This document shows positions 16,873 to 24,900 of a DNA stretch of 64,000 bases, one piece after another. Numbering within the stretch: position 1 is the stretch's first letter; every line of letters starts with the position of its first letter. The translations under genes were made by a program, and so were the position numbers. The notes below the pieces were generated by a model, which was not told where the DNA came from, searched no databases, and saw nothing but the letters and a program-made list of their open reading frames with translations. The stretch covers positions 1 to 64,000 of the forward strand of contig NZ_JAKFHA010000019.1 in assembly GCF_021502675.1 (NCBI RefSeq). Reading direction: 5' to 3'. Origin of the DNA: Yinghuangia soli (GTDB lineage: Bacteria; Actinomycetota; Actinomycetes; Streptomycetales; Streptomycetaceae).

Positions 16873-16956
16873 CGCGAGACCTGCCTTGGCTGGAGGAGGG
16901 TCCGACAGAACTGCTGCCGCCGTGCGCACGCATCCTGCCCCCGCCCCCTCACTAAA

Positions 16957-16972
16957 TCAAGCGATCGACTGA
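16957..16972 (-). promoter_or_regulatory. Operator-like 16-bp near-palindrome, copy 1
   Basis: TCAAGCGATCGACTGA matches the pattern TCAAnCnnnnGnnTGA. It lies 84 bp upstream of the amidohydrolase operon start and overlaps the stop codon of the DUF35 gene. On the minus strand its TTGA end begins a candidate -35 (TTGATT) with CAGGAT 17 nt further on. Two more copies occur at 18679-18694 and 33601-33616, at almost the same distance from a start codon. Confidence 0.65.
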
Positions 16973-17373
16973 ATTATGCGCCAGCGCAGCAGCGCCGCGG
17001 GCGGGTCGCCCGGGCAGTCCGCGAATCCCGCCTCGACCTGCGCACCGATCACCAACCGCGGGTCGTCGTACGGACCTTCGAAAGCGCCCGGAAGCACCAG
17101 GTCGGGCTGCTCGGCCATCCGGACGTTGAGCACCACGTACGGCGCCGGCACCCCGGGCAGGAACACGTGGTGGTTGACGATCCAACTGGCCACCTCGCCG
17201 CGCCCGGACGCGGGCTGCCAGCGCCACGCGAACGCCCCGCAGGCATGGCACATGGCCCGGGCCGGCCAGCGCCACGTCTGGCATTCCGAGCAGCGCTGGA
17301 AGATCAGCGCGTGCGCCGCCAGCGACGCCCACCATTCGGTCGAGTCGCGATCCATCGACGGATGCACGCTCAT
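16957..17373 (-). CDS. DUF35-type Zn-ribbon OB-fold protein
   Basis: The predicted protein has 138 residues. The N-terminal rubredoxin-like zinc ribbon has Cys28, Cys31, Cys42 and Cys45, and the OB-fold follows (SWIVNHHVFLPGVPAPYVVL, then GAFEGPYDDPRLVIG). Such proteins partner with thiolase-like enzymes; in actinobacterial steroid side-chain catabolism the DUF35 domain is required by the retro-aldolase Ltp2. Here the gene starts 7 nt after the stop of a thiolase-like gene, which is the same pairing. I chose ATG 17373. The stop codon is inside the operator-like site that controls the next operon. Acyl-CoA binding or shaping of the partner active site is the likely role. Confidence 0.9.
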   Translation of the reverse strand: MSVHPSMDRDSTEWWASLAAHALIFQRCSECQTWRWPARAMCHACGAFAWRWQPASGRGEVASWIVNHHVFLPGVPAPYVVLNVRMAEQPDLVLPGAFEGPYDDPRLVIGAQVEAGFADCPGDPPAALLRWRIIQSIA

Positions 17374-17380
17374 CGGCACC

Positions 17381-18598
17381 TCACGCCCCGTTCCCCTCGT
17401 TCCCCATCGGAGCCGTCGCCTGGCCACTGCTGTGCACCGGGTCCCCGTCCCGGCGCAGGATGAGTGCCGAGCAGGTGCCGCCCACATAGCCGGGCTGACC
17501 GGTCGTCAGCGCGACCTCCGCTCCGGCGACTTGGCGGGCGCCCGCGGCACCGCGCAATTGCGTGACGGCCTCGGCGACGTGATTGAGGCCGTGCACGTAT
17601 CCCTCGGAAAGGTGCCCGCCGTGCGTGTTGACGGGCAAAAGTCCGCCGAGCGACGCGTGGCCGTCGGCGTAGAAGCCCCCGGTCTCGCCGCGTTCGACGA
17701 GGCCGTAGTCCTCCAGTTGCAGCGGCACCAGGAAGGTGAACGCGTCGTACAGCTGGGCCACGTCCACCTCGCGCGGCCCGATCCCGGCGGCCGCGTACAG
17801 CCGCGGGGCGAGCTCCGCGGCGGCGCTGACGGTGGCGTCGGCGCGGCCGTTGGAGAACAGCGTGTGGCCGCCGCCGGTCGCGGCACCGGCGATGAGCACC
17901 GGCGGCTGCGCAAGGTCGCGGGCCCGCTCGGCGCTGGTCACCACGACCGCGACCGCGGCATCGGTCTCCAGGCAGCAGTCGTACAGGCGCAGCGGCTCGG
18001 CGATCCACCGGGACGCCAGGTACGCGTCCATGTCGAGCGGCGTGCGCATCATCGCCCGGGGGCTGAGCCGCGCGTGCTCGCGCTGCGCGATCGCGACGCG
18101 CCCGAGGTCTTCGGGCTTCGCGTCGCGGGCGTGCATCCAGGCCCGGGCGAGCATGGCGTACTGCTGCGGCGGCGTGGCGTACCCGTAGGGCAGCTGGTAC
18201 TGGAACTCCAGGGCATCAGGCGCGGCCCGCCCAGTGCCGCCCATCCGGAACTCGGACCGCGCGTTGACGGCCCGCCAGCACACCACGGTCTCGGCCATCC
18301 CGGTCGCGACCGCCATGGCGGCGTGCGCGACGACCTGGTGCGACGTGCCGCCGCCGCCGAACATGTCGAGGTGGTAGCGCAGGTCCTTGATGCCGAGCGC
18401 CTGGGCGACCAGCACGGCCTGGACGGAGTCGCCGACCCGGTGACAGGCCACCCCGTCGACGTCGGAGTGACGGATTCCGGCGTCGTCCAGCGCCGAGCCG
18501 ATCGCCCGGAGCGCCAAAGTCAGCGTGCTGACCCCGGAGTTCTTGGCATACTCGGTCCACCCGACCCCGGCGACCGCCGTCCGGTCACGCAGCATCAT
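17381..18598 (-). CDS. Thiolase-like lipid-transfer (SCP-x/Ltp) protein
   Basis: The predicted protein has 405 residues with a thiolase fold, acting on acyl-CoA substrates. It starts with RTAVAGVGWTEYAKNSGV, and the glycine-rich loop DMFGGGGTSHQV replaces the region where thiolases carry the nucleophilic Cys, which is absent. The C-terminal active-site region reads NTHGGHLSEGYVHGLNHV, different from the thiolase GHP motif. These losses and the adjacent DUF35 gene place it nearer Ltp2-type retro-aldolases than true beta-ketothiolases. It is the first gene of a two-gene operon with the operator-like site 80 bp upstream. Either of two consecutive ATGs (18598, 18595) could start it. Predicted role: cleavage of a beta-hydroxyacyl-CoA side chain. 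Confidence 0.85.
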   Translation of the reverse strand: MMLRDRTAVAGVGWTEYAKNSGVSTLTLALRAIGSALDDAGIRHSDVDGVACHRVGDSVQAVLVAQALGIKDLRYHLDMFGGGGTSHQVVAHAAMAVATGMAETVVCWRAVNARSEFRMGGTGRAAPDALEFQYQLPYGYATPPQQYAMLARAWMHARDAKPEDLGRVAIAQREHARLSPRAMMRTPLDMDAYLASRWIAEPLRLYDCCLETDAAVAVVVTSAERARDLAQPPVLIAGAATGGGHTLFSNGRADATVSAAAELAPRLYAAAGIGPREVDVAQLYDAFTFLVPLQLEDYGLVERGETGGFYADGHASLGGLLPVNTHGGHLSEGYVHGLNHVAEAVTQLRGAAGARQVAGAEVALTTGQPGYVGGTCSALILRRDGDPVHSSGQATAPMGNEGNGA

Positions 18599-18678
18599 GG
18601 CCAGTCACCCCCGTTCGTCCCCCCCGGTGGTCCCCGTCCTTGCCCCCGAGCCAATCGCAGCGGGGGCCATCGATCAAG

Positions 18679-18694
18679 TCAAACGACTGCCTGA
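18679..18694 (-). promoter_or_regulatory. Operator-like 16-bp near-palindrome, copy 2
   Basis: TCAAACGACTGCCTGA lies 80 bp upstream of the thiolase-like gene. On the minus strand it gives TTGACT as a candidate -35, with TGCGAT 17 nt downstream as a weak -10. The pattern and position match the copies at 16957 and 33601. Confidence 0.62.
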
Positions 18695-18767
18695 ATTGAG
18701 GGTCAGCGCCTTCTGGACGACGGCCCGCGGAGACGCGGCATTGCTTGCTTCTTGCCGCTCCCGGCTG

Positions 18768-19526
18768 CTATCCGCCCAAGCCCGCGAGTTTGGCCAGTTG
18801 CGCCTCCAGGATCGTGCGGGGCTCCGCGGGCTGCCCCGAGGCCTGCGCCGTGAACGCCTGCACGCTCGTGGCGCCGGCCACGGCCAGGGCCGCGGAGTAG
18901 TACCCCTCGATTTCGCCCTCGATGGAGTACTCGACCCGGAACCCGACGCTCATCGGCCCGTACCGGCCGACCTGTACATCGCCGATCTTGTACCCCCACG
19001 AGTCGTTGCCGTCCCTGACCGTGAAGGTGCCGCAGGCCTGCAGCGCGGCGACATAGGCGTCGAACTGCTTCTCCAGTACGGCGCGTTCCGCACTCGCGAG
19101 CACCAGCCCGTAGTGGGTGTCGTCGCCTTCGCCGTTCCGCGACTTCTTGGTGGCGTACAACTGCTCCACCCGCGGTGCGTCCGGCCCGCCCATCGCGTGC
19201 CGGTCGACCGGCAGACCGCAGTCCGCGGGGTCGAAGAACGTGCTCTCGTAGCTGTCGCCGTACTCCGGATCGCCGGGCCTGGTGGGCGTCTTGAGCAGAT
19301 ACGGCGTCTCGGGGCCGGCCGAGTAGCCCTTTCCGGCGACTTCGTCCGCGCTGAGGAGCACCGACTTCAGCTCGGTCGACGTCACCGAGAACTCCGGGCC
19401 CTTGGGCCCGTTGCGGCCACCGGCCGCGGCATCGCGCGCATGGTCGTCGGACCCGCACGAGGACAGGACGAAGAGAGCCGCCACCCCGGCCGAGGCCAGG
19501 GCATGACGGCGTGGACGTGCGTACAT
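18768..19526 (-). CDS. Putative lipoprotein, unknown function
   Basis: The predicted protein has 252 residues. It has a type II signal peptide with the lipobox LSSC (FVLSSCGSDD), so the mature protein should be lipid-anchored from about Cys24. The mature part begins with a disordered Gly/Asp/Arg stretch, then contains SVLLSADEVAGKGYSAGP and two further cysteines (FDPADCGLP and QACGTFTV). Its general layout, an LSADEV-like motif followed by a beta-rich domain with paired cysteines, resembles mycobacterial PknH-sensor-like extracellular domains; this is a weak analogy. It stands alone, between the thiolase operon promoter region and LysR. Function unknown. Confidence 0.75.
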   Translation of the reverse strand: MYARPRRHALASAGVAALFVLSSCGSDDHARDAAAGGRNGPKGPEFSVTSTELKSVLLSADEVAGKGYSAGPETPYLLKTPTRPGDPEYGDSYESTFFDPADCGLPVDRHAMGGPDAPRVEQLYATKKSRNGEGDDTHYGLVLASAERAVLEKQFDAYVAALQACGTFTVRDGNDSWGYKIGDVQVGRYGPMSVGFRVEYSIEGEIEGYYSAALAVAGATSVQAFTAQASGQPAEPRTILEAQLAKLAGLGG

Positions 19527-19677
19527 GGACTTCCCCCCGGAAGCTCAAATGCGAACGGGCAGCCACCCCCCAGCGGCGCCCTCCTTCAGACCGTACCTGC
19601 CGTTCGCGCGAGCCGCTGAGGTCGGAGGGCGCGGTCTTCCGGCGCGCTCGCCGGCCGCGATCCGCCGCGGGTCCGGT

Positions 19678-20610
19678 TCAGTCGGTGTCCGGGCGGCCGG
19701 CGCGGACGAGGGCGCGGATGAAGGCGTCGGCGGCTTGGCCCTGGGCCTGCGGCGGCCGCTGTGCCTGCGCCTGCCCGCGCCCCGGAGTCGCGGTGCGGCG
19801 GGCGGCGTAGATGCTGCGGGTGGGCGGGTCGGTGAGCGGACGTACCGCCAGGTCGGGGCGCAGCGACGGGACCAGCAGGCGCGGCGCGAGGGCGACGCCG
19901 TGGCCTTCTGCGACGAAGGCCTGCTTGCCGAGCCAGCTGCCGCATTCGATGTCGATCCGCGGTGTGAAGCCCGCCCGGGCGCAGGCCGCGGCCAGCATGG
20001 AGGCGGCCCCCGCGTAGTCCTCCACCCAGGTGTCCTCGGCGAGTTCGGCCAGGTCGACGGCGTCGCGGGCGGCCAGGCGGTGGGTCGGCGGGAGGATGCA
20101 CACCGACGGCTCGTCCAGCAGGTGGGTCATGGCCAGGCCGGCGTCGGCGGGCAGGCCGGGCGGGTAGTCGGTGACGACGGCGACGTCGAGCTCGCCGTCC
20201 CGCAGCCGCGGCAGCAGGCCGGGGGTCATGCCTTCCACGAAACCGACCCGCACGTTCGGGGAGTCGCCGCCGAAGGCGGTCAGCGCGCGGGGCAGCAGCC
20301 CGGCCGCGACGCTGGGCACGGCACCGACTTGGAGCCGGCTGACGGCGTGCGTGTGCGAGGCGGCGACATCGCGCTCGGCGCGCTCGACGCGCTGCAGGAT
20401 CACCGCGGCGTGGTCGAGGAGGACGCTGCCCGCGGGGGTGGGGCGTACGCCGCGGGCGTGGCGTTCCAGGAGCGGTACGCCGAGGCGGGCCTCCAGTCCG
20501 GCGATCTGCCGGGAGAGCGCGGACTGGCTGTACCCGAGGACCTGCGCGGCGGCGCTGATCGATCCGGTACGGCAGATCTCCTGCAGGGTCCGCAGCGCGA
20601 GAACGTCCAT
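19678..20610 (-). CDS. LysR-family transcriptional regulator
   Basis: The predicted protein has 310 residues. The N-terminal winged helix is typical: LRTLQEICRTGSISAAAQ, then YSQSALSRQIAGLEARLG and LLERHARGVRPTPAG. The effector-binding domain runs from about residue 88 (VGAVPSVAAGLLPRAL) to the C-terminus, which ends in a Gln/Ala-rich tail. The ATG at 20610 gives the standard LysR start; longer frames run across the promoter region. It is divergent from the Rid-family and dehydrogenase genes, and two dyads lie between them, so it probably controls that pair and itself. The inducer is unknown. Confidence 0.9.
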   Translation of the reverse strand: MDVLALRTLQEICRTGSISAAAQVLGYSQSALSRQIAGLEARLGVPLLERHARGVRPTPAGSVLLDHAAVILQRVERAERDVAASHTHAVSRLQVGAVPSVAAGLLPRALTAFGGDSPNVRVGFVEGMTPGLLPRLRDGELDVAVVTDYPPGLPADAGLAMTHLLDEPSVCILPPTHRLAARDAVDLAELAEDTWVEDYAGAASMLAAACARAGFTPRIDIECGSWLGKQAFVAEGHGVALAPRLLVPSLRPDLAVRPLTDPPTRSIYAARRTATPGRGQAQAQRPPQAQGQAADAFIRALVRAGRPDTD

Positions 20611-20631
20611 GCCGCACAGCATAGGGACAAG

Positions 20632-20681
20632 CCATGCGTGTGGCGCATGGCTGACCTGCAAACCATGCGCTGGTGCGATGG
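20632..20681. promoter_or_regulatory. Two dyads in the LysR / Rid divergent promoter region
   Basis: The perfect inverted repeat CCATGCG-N5-CGCATGG occupies 20632-20650. A related, imperfect dyad (CCATGCG, six bases, CGATGG) follows at 20663-20681. The two centres are about 31 bp apart, near three helical turns, as expected for LysR tetramers. The pair lies between the divergent starts at 20610 and 20707. Confidence 0.6.
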
Positions 20682-20706
20682 ATAGGTGATCGGCCAGGAT
20701 CGACGC

Positions 20707-21120
20707 ATGACGACAACGCATCTCACCCACATCCCCGACCCCGAGGGCGTGCAGCCCGGTCCCGGCTACACCCACGTGGTCATGGGCACCGGCCGCTTCG
20801 TGGCCCTCTCGGGCCAGGTGGCGCTCGACGAGAAGGGCGAGGTGGTCGGCCCGGGCGACCCCGAGGCCCAGGCTCGCCAGGTGTTCGAGAACCTCCGCCG
20901 CTGCCTGGCCGCCGCAGGCGCCACCTTCGACGACGTGGTCAAGCTCAACTACTACGTGACGGACGTCGCGTACCTGCCCGCGATCCGGGTGGCCCGGGAC
21001 GCGGTCGTCGACGTGACACGCCGTCCCGCCAGCACGGCGGTACAGGTCGCCGCGCTGTTCGCCCCCGAGATCCTCATGGAGATCGAGGCGTACGCAGTGA
21101 TCCCGGAGGACCGCGCATGA
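20707..21120 (+). CDS. Rid-family (YjgF/RidA-like) protein
   Basis: The predicted protein has 137 residues with the Rid fold: VALSGQVALDEKGEVVG, then FENLRRCLAAAGATFDDVVK and YLPAIRVARDAV. The conserved MEIEAYAVIP near the end is present. The arginine used by archetypal RidA for 2-aminoacrylate/enamine deamination (PARSxVEV) is replaced: the segment here reads RRPASTAVQVAA. It may therefore belong to a divergent Rid subfamily rather than be a classical deaminase. Such Rid proteins often sit in catabolic operons. The ATG at 20707 is used; the stop overlaps the dehydrogenase start by 4 bp (ATGA). It is divergent from the LysR gene. Confidence 0.88.
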   Translation: MTTTHLTHIPDPEGVQPGPGYTHVVMGTGRFVALSGQVALDEKGEVVGPGDPEAQARQVFENLRRCLAAAGATFDDVVKLNYYVTDVAYLPAIRVARDAVVDVTRRPASTAVQVAALFAPEILMEIEAYAVIPEDRA

Positions 21121-21959
21121 AGCTCGCGATCTGCGGACTCGGTCGCATGGGCACGGCCTTCGCCGAGGCGTACCTGAAGGACGACGGCTTCACCCTCACC
21201 GCGGTGTGGAACCGCACCCCGCGCGAGATCGCGGGGGCGACCGCCGCGGCCTCCCCTGCCGCAGCCGCGGCGTCCGCCGATGCGGTCCTCCTCATGCTCT
21301 TCGATGCCGCCGCGTCCGCCGAGGTCTTGTTCGGCCCCGACGGCGTGGCCGCGGGCGCGGCTCCCGGCACGCTGGTCGTCAACGCGACCACGGTCGCCCC
21401 CGAGGAGTCCCGCCGCCTCGCCGCGGAGGCCTCCGCGGCCGGCCTGCGCTACGTCGAGGCCCCGGTCCTCGGCTCGATCCCCGCAGTGCGGGCGGGCACG
21501 CTCCACGTCCTGCTGGGCGGCACGGCCGAGGACACGGCCGAGGCCGACGCCCTCCTCGTTCCGCTGTCCCCCGCAGGCAGCCGTCGCCGTATCGGCCCGG
21601 TCGGCAGTGCGGCGTCCCTGAAGCTGGTCGCCAACCTCGCGCTCGGCGCGGCGGTCGCCGGCCTGCACGATGCGGTACGGCTGGGGGCCGAACTGGATGT
21701 CCCCCGCGAGGAGATCCTCACGGTCTTGCTGAGGAGCGTCCTGGGCCGATTGGTCGAGAACAAGTACGAGCGCCTGAGGGCGGATTCGTACGGGGATGCA
21801 GATTTCACCGTCGGCGCGTTGGCCAAGGACTTGGGCTTGGCCCTCGCGTCGACCGAGCAGCCGCTTCCGGCCGTGGCGGCCGCTCATGCTCTGGCATCGC
21901 AGGCCGCGGCGGCGACCCCCGACGCCGACATCAGCGCGCTGGGGCGCAGCGTCGCCTGA
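21117..21959 (+). CDS. NAD-binding beta-hydroxyacid dehydrogenase (3-hydroxyisobutyrate dehydrogenase-like)
   Basis: The predicted protein has 280 residues. The N-terminal Rossmann motif is LAICGLGRMGTAFAEAYL. The substrate-loop region VEAPVLGSIPAVRAGTL corresponds to the family DAPVSGG segment, in altered form. The catalytic Lys lies in GSAASLKLVANLALG. The helical C-terminal domain is complete (DADFTVGALAKDLGLAL). It is translationally coupled to the Rid gene by an ATGA overlap, so both are probably under LysR control. The most likely reaction is NAD(P)-dependent oxidation of a beta-hydroxyacid or reduction of a semialdehyde; imine reductases share this fold and cannot be excluded. The gene converges on the conflict-system gene 14 bp away. 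Confidence 0.87.
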   Translation: MKLAICGLGRMGTAFAEAYLKDDGFTLTAVWNRTPREIAGATAAASPAAAAASADAVLLMLFDAAASAEVLFGPDGVAAGAAPGTLVVNATTVAPEESRRLAAEASAAGLRYVEAPVLGSIPAVRAGTLHVLLGGTAEDTAEADALLVPLSPAGSRRRIGPVGSAASLKLVANLALGAAVAGLHDAVRLGAELDVPREEILTVLLRSVLGRLVENKYERLRADSYGDADFTVGALAKDLGLALASTEQPLPAVAAAHALASQAAAATPDADISALGRSVA

Positions 21960-21973
21960 CCGGCAGACACGGC

Positions 21974-24900
21974 CTAGGAGCGTAGCTCTGCCAGCAGGTC
22001 ACGCACGGATCTCGTGAGCGGATGCCCTGGGCTGAGCGCCTCCTCGCAGTCCTGCAGCAGGTCCACAAGCGTGTCCTCGGCCAGGTCGTGGCGCCACTGG
22101 CCTCGGTAAGCCCAAGCAAGATCGCGCCACGTGGTCAGGGCCTCCGGATGCCCAGGGCTCAGAACCTGCTGCTGACTCGTAAGCGTCGACTCCAGGAGAA
22201 CTACCGCTGTATTGATCTCACCCAGAGCCGACAGCGCAAGTCCCTTCTCACGGTCCGCAATCAGCGCGCGCGGGTGAAGGGGCTGCCTGATCGCGTGGAA
22301 GCCGAGCTTCACATCGTCGAGCACCCGAAGGGCGCCAACCGCATCGCCCGCCATGCCGTACACGTGGCCCAGCCGGGTGCGGACAATCAGCGCATCGATG
22401 TGGTTCACGCTCATCACGCGCCCGGCATCCGCGACGGCACGTTCGGAAAGGGAGGTGGCGCGTGCATGCTCGGCAACCGCGGAGTAGGCCCGCGCCAGGT
22501 TGCTCCGGACGATGATCGTGCTGGTGTCCGCGGCACCGAGCAGGCGCTCGGAAAGCGCCAACGTCTCTTCGAACAGCGGGATCGAACGGTGTAGTTCCCC
22601 TGCCGACTGATAGGTCCAGGCCAGGTTGTTCATGGAGATCAACGTGTCGGGGTGGTGCGGTCCGAAAACGCGCTGCCGGTCGCTGAGCGTCTGCTCCTTC
22701 ATGCGGACGGCACGCGTCAGGTCTCCGGCCGAGTCGAGCGCGGACGCCAGCAGGTTGGCGCAGGCCAAGGTGTCGGGATGGTCGGGGCCCAGCACTCTCC
22801 GGTGGTCGAGGAGTGCCTGTTCCAGTAGGGGGATCGCCCGAAGCAGGTTTCCGGCTTCCTCGAACGCGCCGGCCTGGGCGCGCCGCGACCCGAGAGTGTG
22901 CGGATGGTCCTCGCCGAGCACCCGCGTCCGATCACCAAGTACCTGCGTATGCAGCGTGATCGCCTGCTCCAAGTCGCCGGCCAGGAGGTATGCGCCGGCC
23001 AGGTTCGAACGGGAGGTCAACGTGTCCTGATGGTCCTCCCCCAGGACCCGCGTCCGGTCCGCGATCATCCGCTTCAACAGGGGGATCGCCCGGACCAGAT
23101 CCCCTGAGGATTCGTAGGCTCCCGCCAAGTGGCCCCGGGTGACGAGGGTGTCGGGGTGGTCCTCGCCCAGCAGCGATTCGCGGCCGGCAAGCGTCTCCTC
23201 GTACAACGGGATCGCCCGCCGCACGTCTCCCGTCATGTCGTGCGCCCAGGCCAGGGCGTTGCGTGCGACCAGGGTCTCGACGTGATCCGGTCCCCACACC
23301 CGCTCCAGGACCTCGACGCAACGACGGCTGTCCTGCACAAGCGTCGAGATGTTCCCTTCCTCCGCCCTGAACGAGTTCACCCAGGCCAGCAGGTAGGCGA
23401 ACTCGTCGGTCTCGCTCCCTTCGGGGTATCCGGCGAGGACCACATCGGCGTGGCTCATCAGTGCCCGCCGAGTCGTGTCCCGCAGCGGAAGCGGTGTGCT
23501 GCGGAAGGTGCCGAGCAGCACTCCGACGACTCTGTCGCGGGCACGTCGGATGTCGCCGACCTGTCGATGGGGGTCGTCCGCGTCCGGCGTGCGGGCAAGT
23601 GACTGGACGACGTACGGGGTTTTGTACGTGCCTTCCTCACCTGCGACGGCCAGCCCGCTCGCCTGCAGTTGCCGCATCACGTGCTCCAGGCGGGGTGTCA
23701 GCGCTCTGGCCAGATCACGGTGCAGCGTCCCTGGAGCCAACCAGCCCCAGGCTCGGACGAGTTCGGCAGCCTCCGGTCCCACGGTGTCGACAGCATGCCG
23801 CCAGACCTGTCCGGTCGGGCCGCTTCCCCGGCCGACAAGTGCGCCGGCAGTGACCACATCGGTGAAGCCGGTCAGCGAACCCACGTACGCCGAAAACGTC
23901 TCCTCCGAGAGGTTGCACTCCAAGGCGACTTGTTCGACAGCGAGTGGCAGATGGCCCAGCGCGGTGCACACCCGCAGGCCCAGGGCCGTCTCGAAACCGT
24001 CGGTCAGCGCTGCTCCGCCGGCCAGCCTCCGTTCCAGGAGCCTCAGCGAATCGGTCGGATCCAGCACCTGCAGCGGCAAATCCTGAACGCCTGCCAGGAG
24101 CCGTCCCCATTCGAGGGCCGTCCGCGTCGTCGCGAGAATCCGGACCCGGTCGCCCAGGAGCTCCCGGACGCGCTTCAGTTCCTCGGGTCCCCGCATGCCG
24201 TCCAGGACCAGGATGCGGTCGTCCTGGATGACGGCCCTGACGTCAGGGGCGAGTTCGGCGACGTGCACCGAGCCGAGCCCCGTTCTTCCCACGAGCGGCC
24301 GGATCAGCCTCGCCAGGCTCGCATCGACGACCTTCGTGCCCCCGGCCTTGACCCACCAGCACTCGTCGGTCGGGTTCCGCGTCAGCGCCCAGTGCGCCGC
24401 CAGTGCGGTCTTGCCGGAGCCCAGGAACCCGTGGACGACGCAGGTGGCACCGGGTTCCGCCAAGGCTGCGTCCAAGGCGTCCAGTTCCGCGTCGCGGCCG
24501 ACGAACGCACCCATGACCGGGATTCCGGAGTTTCGGCGCGTCCGTTGCGGAGCCGCAGCCGGCCGCCCCACCGGGGGCGCCTCCTTGCCAGAGGCAGAGC
24601 CATCCGTTCCGCCGTGCGCCCGCACACCCACGCCAAGCCGTTCCAGGACGCGTTTGCCGATCCAGCCGAAGCCCTCAGCGGTCTCGTCGATCCGGCCCAT
24701 GCCGCTCGAATCACCCGCCCACGCGGCGAACTTCGTGCCGCGGCCCGAGGAGCGTTCGAGCGATTCCGCGACCGCTTCGGCGGTCTGCAGGAGTTCAGGA
24801 CCGCGCAACGTGGCCATGAGCGTCCGGCGGGCTGCCTCGTCGAAGTCGAAGACCGCTTCGAAGCCCATGCCCCCGACCTGGTCGGGCGGGAGCCGGCGCA

